Below are positions 1 to 5,259 of a stretch of 5,259 nucleotides of DNA, piece after piece. The translations under genes were made by a program, and so were the position numbers. Source of the DNA: CAZTVF01 sp964616985 (GTDB lineage: Bacteria > Planctomycetota > Phycisphaerae > SM23-33). The stretch lies in NCBI GenBank assembly GCA_964616985.1, contig CAZTVF010000204.1, forward strand, positions 1-5,259, in the 5' to 3' direction. The notes under the pieces were generated by a model that did not search any database, was not told the DNA's origin, and was given only the letters and a program-made list of their open reading frames with translations. Numbering within the stretch: position 1 is the first letter of the stretch; the number at the start of each line of letters is the position of its first letter.

Positions 1-121
1 AACATCGCTCGACGGGGGCAAGCCCCGCCGTGGCAGAAAATCACCCCGGGGATCCTTAACCTCGTACCATTCGAGCTTGCTCGGTGGAAGCGGTGATTCT
101 GCAATAGCCCGTCCGGCCCCC
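1..121. other. 3' flank of the kinase gene; small hairpins, no secure gene
   Basis: Two short stem-loops are visible: CGGGG-GCAAG-CCCCG at 13-27 and CGAG-CTTG-CTCG at 72-83, the latter extended by weaker pairing of 67-69 with 85-87. Either could sit in the 3' end of the kinase transcript, but neither has a T-run, so a terminator is not claimed. A plus-strand frame is open from the left edge to TGA 94-96 (31 codons). It could be the tail of a convergent gene but is too short to support. Confidence 0.35.
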
Positions 122-3100
122 TCAACCAGCGGTGATCCCAAGCTCCTGACACATGGCCATTTGCAACTGGTCGAACTGGGCGTCCAGCTCGGCCAGCCAT
201 CTCACGGCGGAATCCAACTCTCCGGCCTTGGCCGCTTGCTCGATGTCGGACGCCACCGCCTGCAGGGCCTTGCCGCCCAGGGTGGCCGACGAACCCTTGA
301 TGCTGTGCGCCTGACACGCAGCGCTCGGACCGTCCCCGACCTCCAAAAAGCCCCGCAGCGTCTCGATCTGCGGCGGCGTGCTCTTCAAGAAGAGGTCGAC
401 GATCTTACGGGCCAGGCCCTCGTCGTCCATCAACCGGGCCAGCATCCCGGCCTTGTCGAACACCGGCAGTTCCGGAGCGGAAACCGCGGCCGGTTCGACG
501 GCCGGCGTCGGCGGTTCGTCTGCAGTGGCCGGAGAATCCGGCGGCAGCCATTTATCCAACACATCCGCCAACGCCTGGGGCACGAGCGGCTTGGTGATGT
601 AATCATTCATGCCCACTGCCAGGCAGCACTCCCGGTCGCCCTGCATGGCATTGGCCGTCATGGCGATGATCGGCAGGTGGTGATTGGGGAGGGGGGATTG
701 CGAATCGCGGATGCGGCGCGTGGCCTCCAAGCCATCCAGCTCGGGCATCTGCACATCCATCAGCACCAGGTCGTAGGGCAGGGTCTCCAGGGCCTTGACG
801 GCTTCTGCGCCGCTGGCCACGGCATCCGCACGGAGGCCCAGTTTCTTCAGGATGCCCAGCGCCACCAGCTGGTTGGTGATATTGTCTTCGGCCACCAGGA
901 TGCGCGCCCCGCCCCGACGTAGCTCGCGGTTCGCGTGGGGCGTGACGATAGTGTGCGCCGGTTGGGCCACGGCCCTCTTGGCCAGCACGGCGGACAGGCA
1001 GTCGAAGAGTTCTGACTTCCGCGCCGGCTTGGTCAGGTACGCGGCAAATCCGATCTGCTCCATTTGCCTGGCGTCGCCCCGTTGGCCCAGAGATGTCATC
1101 AGCACCAAAAGGGTCGTCTTCAGCCGGTCGTCAGCCTGGATGGCCCGGGCCAGCGACGCGCCGTCCATACCCGGCATCTGCATGTCGAGAATGGCGGCCC
1201 GGAAGGGATCGCCCGCAGCCCGGGCGCGCTGCAGCGCCTGCAGGGCCGTGGGGCCGTCCGGGACCTCTTCCGCCCGCAGACCCCAGCTCGCAAACTGGGC
1301 CATCAACACTTCCCGATTGGTGGCGTTGTCGTCCACCACCAAGATATGCACCCCGCGAATGTCGGCGGGCGGAAGACGCTCCGTCCGCGCCCCCGCGGGT
1401 TGTTTGCCCAGGCGCACAGTGAACCAGAACTCCGAGCCGTGCCCGGCTTCGCTGTTGACGCCGATCTCGCCGCCCATCCGCTCGGCGAGTTGCTTCGAGA
1501 TGGCCAGCCCCAAGCCGGTGCCACCGTACTGGCGCGTCGTTGAGGCGTCCACCTGGGTGAACTTCTGAAACAGGAGTTCCCGCTTCTCCGCCGGAATACC
1601 GATGCCGGAGTCCTTGATGGAGAACCGGAGCACGGCTTCGGCAGCGGTTTCCGAAACTAGGCTGGCGCGCACGGCGACCTCGCCCTGGTGGGTGAACTTC
1701 ACGGCGTTGCCCGCCAGGTTGGTGAGAATCTGGCGCAGGCGGCCGGGGTCGCCCTGGAGATAGGTTGGCATGCCCGGCGCGGCGGCGCAGATGAACTCGA
1801 GTCCCTTGTCGTGGGCGCGCAGAGCCAGCGTGGCGGCGAAGTCATCCAGCAGGTCGCGCAGATCGAAGTCCAACGTCTCCAGTTCGAGTTTGCCCGCCGC
1901 GATCTTGGAAAAGTCCAGAATGTCGTTCAAAAGCGCCAGCAGCGATTCGCCGCTGGTGCGCACGGTCTCGGCATAACGCCGCTGCTCAGCGTTCAGTTCG
2001 GTATCCAACAGCAAACCGGTCATGCCGATAACCCCGTTCATGGGCGTGCGGATCTCGTGACTCATGTTGGCCAGGAACTCACTCTTGGCAATGTTGGCCA
2101 GCTCGGCCTGTCTGGCCAGCTCGTTGGCCCGCGCCGTGGCCTGCTCCAGTTGGCGATTGGTCTCAAGTATCGCCGCCTCGGCCCGCTTCTGCGCGGTGAT
2201 GTCGCGCACGGTGGCCTGCAGGAATACCTGGCCCGCCATCTCGATCCTGGTCAGCAGTACGGTGGCCGGAAAATCTTCGCCGCCCAGTCGCCGGTGCATC
2301 CACTCGAAGAAGTGGGAACCCTCGCGCAGGGCCGCCTCGATTGCCGCCCGGGCCTTGTCGGCCGAGGGGCTGCCGTCTGGCTGTCGTTCGGGGGATACAT
2401 CCCAGGGCCCCAGCGTGGTAAACTCCGCCGCATCCCTGGCCCCGAACATCTCCACGACGGCCGGATTGCCCGAGGTGAACTTCCACGCAGGCGGGGCCAG
2501 GGTCATCAGGGCATCTCGCGAGCCGTCGAACAACAGGCGGTGCCGCGCTTCACTCTCCTTCAGCTTCTCCTCCGCCCGCTTCTGAACGCTGATGTCCCGC
2601 CAGAGGCAATGGAGTATGTTCTTGCCTCGCAGAGTGATAGGCGTAAGAGAAACCTCGACGGGGAAGTCCTCTCCCTTGGCGTTTCGGTGCATCCACTCGA
2701 AGCGATGGAATCCTCCCTGGAAGGCGGTCTTCATCATTTCCGCCGCTTTCTCAAAGGAACCACGCCCGTCGGGTTGGGTGGGTGGCGAAAGCTTGGAGGG
2801 GTGAGTCATCACGAAGTCTTCTTTGTTGGGGTAGCCGAGCATTCTGGCGGTGGCAGCGTTGCATTCCACAAATGTCTCGCCGTCAATCAGGAGAATGGCG
2901 TCGCTGGAAGCGTTCAGGACGTCGAGGAATCTTTGTTCGCTCTGCCGCAGCGCCGCCTCGGCCCGCTTGCGCTCGGTGATGTCACGTACCGTTGCCTGAA
3001 TAACCGTCTTGCCATCCAGCACCATGGCGCTCAAGAGAACTTCGGAGGGGAAGGTCTCGCCGGTGTCGGCCCGCCGGTGCATCCACTCGAAGTGGTGGCT

Positions 3101-4804
3101 GCCATTTTCCATCGCCGTGGCGATTTGCTGATCGGCCAGCGTCAGGGAATCCGTGCCGTCCGGCTGCACCGGCGGCGACACATCCTCAGGGCGTTTCGAG
3201 CAGAACTCCTCCTGCGTGGCACAACCGAATATCTTCAGGGTCGCCTGGTTGCAGTGAAAGAATCTCTGCTCGTCCTGCAGCATCACCGCGTCGCTGTTGG
3301 AATCATAGAGGGTGCGGAACTTCATCTCGGAGCGCGCCAGTGCCTCCTCGCCCTGCAACTGCTTGTCCAGGCGTTGACGCATCTGACGTGCGCCCAGGAA
3401 AATCCCCAGTACGCCCAAGGCCCACAGGCCGGTATGGACCCCGGCAATGGGCCCCAGCTGGGTCTGGGCCAAAGCCAGATACGAGTCCAGGGGCACGGTG
3501 ACACTGTTCCCACCGATGATGTCGCCCACTTGGTAGCCTTGTTCACCATGACATTTCAGGCAGGCCTCCTCGGTGATCAACGGCTTCATAAATCGCAAGT
3601 ACTGTTGGCCCTGACGCAGTTCGCGGGAAATCACCTCGGTCTGGCCTTGTTCGAAAGCCCGCAAGGCGGCGTCTTCCCAAGCGTCAGGCGCGTTCTCCGG
3701 GAAAAACGGCTTCAAACTGGTGATGTGGCCAAGTCGGCCACCCTCCTGGGCCTTCAACTTATGCACCTCACGTGTCATGAAGGCGGGATTCAACAAGTAG
3801 AACACGTCCTTGTCGAAACTGTGCCGGGCGTCATTCGTGGCGGCTTGCAACATGGCCGCTCGCAGCAGACTTGAGTTCCAAACCACCGAGGCGGTCACCG
3901 CCAGTGTCCAAATCGCCGCAATCAGCCAGCTTGCGCGCCACAGATAGCGTGGGGCGAAAACCACGGGGATGGTGGAGTCCGCCCGAGTTCCTCTCGCGGG
4001 TCCGTTGGCACTGCCTGAAAGACGGCGGTGCATTCCGAGCGATCCGCCTGATACACCGCCGCGCCCATCAACAGGATCCCCCTGGCGTGGGCCGTCAGGG
4101 AGGATAACCGACGCCGCTGGACTGGCTTTAGCCGAGACGTTAGCGCGGCGCGCGAACACAACGGCGGCAACCACGCCGATCAGCAGCACCAGCCCCACGG
4201 GCAGGGCCGACCTGGCGGCCACGTCCCATTTCCAGGCCCGGGCGTCAATGTCCAGGCCCAGCACGGCAACCACCACGCCGGTTCGCGGGTCGGTCAGCGG
4301 GACCAGTGCCGAGACCCACACCCCCCAGCGGTCGGTGACCGGGCCTGCGACGGCCGCAGCCTTGGTGTCAAACACACGGCGGTAATCTTCCGGGACCTCC
4401 GCATAGACCTGCCCGGGCGGGGAGTAGTCCAGCGAACCGGCCGGCTCGCTGTCCATGAAGAAAAACACCGCGCCGTCGGCCTTGCGACCCAGGAGATAGA
4501 CGAAGCGGCATCGCGGGTTGGCGGCATGCGCGGCGGCGAGTTGTTCTTTGAGCCGCCGGTAGTCCGGGCTGTCCAGGTCCGCCGCCGTGCCCGCGAGCGT
4601 CCGGACGCGCTGGACATTCACCACCTGCGCCACCAAACGCGTCTGCTGCAGCAGGTCGGCGCGCATCTCGCGGTCGGCCCACACGGCCACCCACCAGGCA
4701 AACAACCCCCCGGCAGCGAGCATGGTCAGCAGCAGTCCCGCCGGGGCGGCCTTAATCCCGCGGGGACCACCGTCGAGGACCGTGGCGTGCATTAGCACAT
4801 TCAT
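122..4804 (-). CDS. Hybrid sensor histidine kinase: Cache-like + Tll0287-like heme sensor, 3 PAS, HisKA/HATPase, 2 receivers, Hpt
   Basis: Membrane histidine kinase with a built-in phosphorelay, about 170 kDa, complete. Visible order (residues): TM1 20-42; Cache-like extracytoplasmic sensor 43-199; TM2 200-218; Gly/Ser/Arg-rich linker 219-290; TM3 291-309; Tll0287-like (DUF3365) sensor 310-450 with CLKCH at 415-419; TM4 451-472; PAS 490-612, 620-742 and 750-873, each ending in RDI(T/S)xxKRAE; coiled coil 875-905; HisKA with H916 in SHEIRTP; HATPase with N1033 (N box), DSGIGI at 1065-1070 and GGTGLGL at 1094-1100; receiver 1 (D1158, D1159, D1207, K1259); receiver 2 (E1306, D1307, D1350, T1383, K1405); Pro/Ala-rich linker 1420-1445; Hpt with H1500 in AHSIKGSS. 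Four TMs put both sensors outside and all signalling domains inside. The ATG at 4804 is chosen because GGAGG lies 5 bases upstream and an in-frame TAA occurs at 4841-4843; M5 is a weaker alternative. Ligand and target regulator are unknown. No frameshift is seen. The dual sensor input, the linker and a shortened heme sensor are unusual. Confidence 0.97.
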   Translation of the reverse strand: MNVLMHATVLDGGPRGIKAAPAGLLLTMLAAGGLFAWWVAVWADREMRADLLQQTRLVAQVVNVQRVRTLAGTAADLDSPDYRRLKEQLAAAHAANPRCRFVYLLGRKADGAVFFFMDSEPAGSLDYSPPGQVYAEVPEDYRRVFDTKAAAVAGPVTDRWGVWVSALVPLTDPRTGVVVAVLGLDIDARAWKWDVAARSALPVGLVLLIGVVAAVVFARRANVSAKASPAASVILPDGPRQGDPVDGRGGVSGGSLGMHRRLSGSANGPARGTRADSTIPVVFAPRYLWRASWLIAAIWTLAVTASVVWNSSLLRAAMLQAATNDARHSFDKDVFYLLNPAFMTREVHKLKAQEGGRLGHITSLKPFFPENAPDAWEDAALRAFEQGQTEVISRELRQGQQYLRFMKPLITEEACLKCHGEQGYQVGDIIGGNSVTVPLDSYLALAQTQLGPIAGVHTGLWALGVLGIFLGARQMRQRLDKQLQGEEALARSEMKFRTLYDSNSDAVMLQDEQRFFHCNQATLKIFGCATQEEFCSKRPEDVSPPVQPDGTDSLTLADQQIATAMENGSHHFEWMHRRADTGETFPSEVLLSAMVLDGKTVIQATVRDITERKRAEAALRQSEQRFLDVLNASSDAILLIDGETFVECNAATARMLGYPNKEDFVMTHPSKLSPPTQPDGRGSFEKAAEMMKTAFQGGFHRFEWMHRNAKGEDFPVEVSLTPITLRGKNILHCLWRDISVQKRAEEKLKESEARHRLLFDGSRDALMTLAPPAWKFTSGNPAVVEMFGARDAAEFTTLGPWDVSPERQPDGSPSADKARAAIEAALREGSHFFEWMHRRLGGEDFPATVLLTRIEMAGQVFLQATVRDITAQKRAEAAILETNRQLEQATARANELARQAELANIAKSEFLANMSHEIRTPMNGVIGMTGLLLDTELNAEQRRYAETVRTSGESLLALLNDILDFSKIAAGKLELETLDFDLRDLLDDFAATLALRAHDKGLEFICAAAPGMPTYLQGDPGRLRQILTNLAGNAVKFTHQGEVAVRASLVSETAAEAVLRFSIKDSGIGIPAEKRELLFQKFTQVDASTTRQYGGTGLGLAISKQLAERMGGEIGVNSEAGHGSEFWFTVRLGKQPAGARTERLPPADIRGVHILVVDDNATNREVLMAQFASWGLRAEEVPDGPTALQALQRARAAGDPFRAAILDMQMPGMDGASLARAIQADDRLKTTLLVLMTSLGQRGDARQMEQIGFAAYLTKPARKSELFDCLSAVLAKRAVAQPAHTIVTPHANRELRRGGARILVAEDNITNQLVALGILKKLGLRADAVASGAEAVKALETLPYDLVLMDVQMPELDGLEATRRIRDSQSPLPNHHLPIIAMTANAMQGDRECCLAVGMNDYITKPLVPQALADVLDKWLPPDSPATADEPPTPAVEPAAVSAPELPVFDKAGMLARLMDDEGLARKIVDLFLKSTPPQIETLRGFLEVGDGPSAACQAHSIKGSSATLGGKALQAVASDIEQAAKAGELDSAVRWLAELDAQFDQLQMAMCQELGITAG
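2186..3337 (-). repeat. Three tandem PAS-coding units within the kinase gene
   Basis: Three PAS units repeat with a period of 130-131 codons. Each carries SPxxQPDG (residues 543-550, 673-680, 804-811), FEWMHR (572-577, 702-707, 833-838) and RDI(T/S) (607, 736, 867). The 18 bases cggtgcatccactcgaag (plus strand) are identical at 2292-2309, 2685-2702 and 3075-3092, spaced 393 and 390 bases. This points to tandem duplication of one PAS module. The rest of each unit has diverged, so the copies need not sense the same thing. Confidence 0.8.
3548..3562 (-). other. CXXCH c-type heme attachment motif in the second sensor
   Basis: These codons read C415-L416-K417-C418-H419. The surrounding residues (MKPLITEEA before, GEQGYQVGDIIGG after) match the conserved core of Tll0287-like/DUF3365 sensor domains as I know them. 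The motif falls between TM3 and TM4, on the predicted outer face, where c-type heme attachment takes place. A bound heme would make the sensor responsive to redox state or a gas; that role is inferred. The sixth heme ligand cannot be assigned from sequence. Confidence 0.75.
4023..4061. repeat. Imperfect inverted repeat inside the linker between the two sensors
   Basis: Arms cggcggtgcat (4023-4033) and atacaccgccg (4051-4061) are complementary at 10 of 11 positions around a 17-base loop. It lies in the codons for the Gly/Ser/Arg-rich linker (residues 219-290, 3935-4150), which has no domain-like features. A hairpin inside a low-complexity coding insert could mark inserted intergenic-type DNA or a fusion junction; chance pairing in GC-rich DNA is also possible. 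Confidence 0.45.
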
Positions 4805-4809
4805 CTTAG

Positions 4810-4814
4810 CCTCC
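4810..4814 (-). promoter_or_regulatory. Ribosome binding site of the histidine kinase
   Basis: GGAGG on the minus strand with 5 bases (CTAAG) before the ATG at 4804. This is a near-consensus Shine-Dalgarno sequence and decides the start. It also sits inside a short upstream frame whose TGA overlaps the kinase ATG as ATGA. Confidence 0.75.
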
Positions 4815-4842
4815 GCATGAATTCTCGTTCTCCCGTGATCTT

Positions 4843-4872
4843 ATCATATCGGCGCGCAGACCAATACCGGAA
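4843..4872 (-). promoter_or_regulatory. Possible sigma70-type promoter for the kinase
   Basis: TATGAT (minus strand, 4848-4843) is a good -10 hexamer in the only AT-rich patch of an otherwise GC-rich gap. The -35 at an 18-base spacing would be TTCCGG (4872-4867), a poor match, so the promoter may be weak or activator-dependent. Transcription would begin near 4836 and leave a leader of roughly 30 bases before the ATG. The call rests on pattern only. Confidence 0.35.
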
Positions 4873-4896
4873 GCAGGCCATGCGATGATTCAGGCC

Positions 4897-4931
4897 GTCG
4901 CCGAGTCGTTGCGGCAGCGCGGCTCGGCGGC
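4897..4931. repeat. Inverted repeat in the intergenic gap
   Basis: Nine paired positions (4897-4905 with 4923-4931, one of them a G-T wobble; core CGCCGAG/CTCGGCG) enclose a 17-base loop. It lies between the end of the upstream gene and the possible kinase promoter. It could help end the upstream transcript, but no T-run follows on either strand, so it is not a canonical terminator. Confidence 0.4.
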
Positions 4932-4941
4932 CACAACTCAG

Positions 4942-5033
4942 CGTCTCGTCACCGGCGCCAAGCCGCGAGTGGCCCGACCGGCGCTCGCCGATCATCACGG
5001 CTCGTCCGGCATCGCTTCGAGACGTCGGCCACT
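4942..5033. repeat. Two crossing 7-base inverted repeat pairs in the intergenic gap
   Basis: CGTCTCG (4942-4948) is complementary to CGAGACG (5018-5024), and AGTGGCC (4968-4974) to GGCCACT (5027-5033). The pairs interleave, so they could form alternative structures or a pseudoknot, but not a simple nested stem. They lie just after the stop of the upstream gene and before the possible kinase promoter. Pairs of this length are not rare in GC-rich DNA. Confidence 0.3.
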
Positions 5034-5079
5034 GAGAAACAGCCGATTTCCAACTGCCGCTCGCCGGGGCCGATCCAGC

Positions 5080-5259
5080 TCACGTCGCAGGCGTTCGCTG
5101 CCGCTGCAGGCGGCTCACGAATTCGGCATGTTCGGGTGCGGCCAGGCCTTGTTGGAGGACGGCGATGACTTGGGCCAGGTCGCCGTTGAGGAGCGCCGCC
5201 GGATCGAGCCACTGGCCTGGAAAGAATTCGCTCTGGTATCGCTCCTCGGCGTTGGGGGC
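5080..5259 (-). CDS. 3' end of an unidentified protein-coding gene, cut by the window edge
   Basis: An open frame enters at the right edge (first codon 5259-5257) and ends at TGA 5082-5080, giving 59 C-terminal residues. It looks coding: about three quarters of codons end in G or C, and the composition is protein-like, with an acidic and aromatic start (ERYQSEFFPGQWLDP) followed by a probable amphipathic helix (LAQVIAVLQQGLAAPEHAEF) and a basic tail (RLQRQR). I do not recognise the family. It lies on the same strand as the kinase and 275 bases upstream of it, too far for tight coupling, so the two are probably separate transcription units. The start and most of the protein are outside the window. 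Confidence 0.7.
   Translation of the reverse strand, partial: APNAEERYQSEFFPGQWLDPAALLNGDLAQVIAVLQQGLAAPEHAEFVSRLQRQRTPAT

Noticed and set aside
13..27. GC-rich stem-loop as a rho-independent terminator of the kinase
   Set aside because: The stem is only 5 pairs and no T-run follows on the minus strand.
77..922. A 281-codon plus-strand frame over the receiver 2 and Hpt region
   Set aside because: It has the same antisense register as above, lies mostly opposite intact receiver and Hpt motifs, and shows no protein family features.
795..1568. A 257-codon plus-strand frame over receiver 1 and the HATPase end
   Set aside because: It is a shadow of the kinase, with Arg/Ser/Pro/Ala-rich composition and no motifs.
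1688..3874. A 728-codon plus-strand open frame antisense to the kinase
   Set aside because: Its codons are exact reverse complements of the kinase codons (same register). In that phase a stop arises only where the kinase uses TTA, CTA or TCA, which are rare at this GC content. The translation has no recognisable domains, while the opposite strand encodes intact kinase domains.
3922..4170. An 82-codon minus-strand frame over the linker, considered as the original reading frame disrupted by a frameshift
   Set aside because: The main frame is continuous through the linker and rejoins a correct membrane segment and sensor. The alternative frame shows no domain or membrane segment, so no frameshift is needed.
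4949..5212. An 87-codon minus-strand frame covering the end of the upstream gene and part of the gap
   Set aside because: It overlaps the better-supported 5080-5259 frame in another phase, is Arg/Pro-rich and has no recognisable features.

Overview
The window is about 90% filled by one very large minus-strand gene (122-4804, 1560 residues). It encodes a membrane-bound hybrid sensor histidine kinase with its own phosphorelay. The 3' end of a second minus-strand gene (5080-5259, 59 residues visible) enters from the right edge. GC content is high, codons mostly end in G or C, and there is no sign of a plasmid, phage, transposase, CRISPR array, rRNA or tRNA. The sensor types suggest a free-living Gram-negative bacterium rich in two-component systems. 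Verrucomicrobiota or a delta-proteobacterial-type lineage fits my memory of similar sensors, but 5 kb cannot settle the taxon.

Layout from left to right on the plus strand: 1-121 is a 3' flank with two small GC-rich hairpins and no secure gene. 122-4804 is the kinase, read right to left. 4805-5079 is a 275-base intergenic gap holding a good ribosome binding site, a possible promoter and several inverted repeats. 5080-5259 is the end of the upstream gene.

The kinase runs, from its N-terminus: membrane segment, Cache-like extracytoplasmic sensor, membrane segment, low-complexity linker, membrane segment, a second extracytoplasmic sensor of the Tll0287-like/DUF3365 type with a CXXCH heme-attachment motif, membrane segment, three closely related PAS domains, coiled coil, HisKA, HATPase, two receiver domains and a C-terminal Hpt domain. 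All core phosphotransfer residues are visible: H916, D1207, D1350 and H1500. The likely flow is ligand or redox signal to H916, then receiver aspartate, then H1500, then a separate response regulator that is not in this window.

The points most worth a second look are the stacking of two complete membrane sensors in one chain, the odd linker that joins them and contains an inverted repeat, an apparent in-frame deletion inside the heme-type sensor, and the recent-looking PAS triplication. I do not see a wholly new system. The novelty, if any, lies in this sensor architecture.
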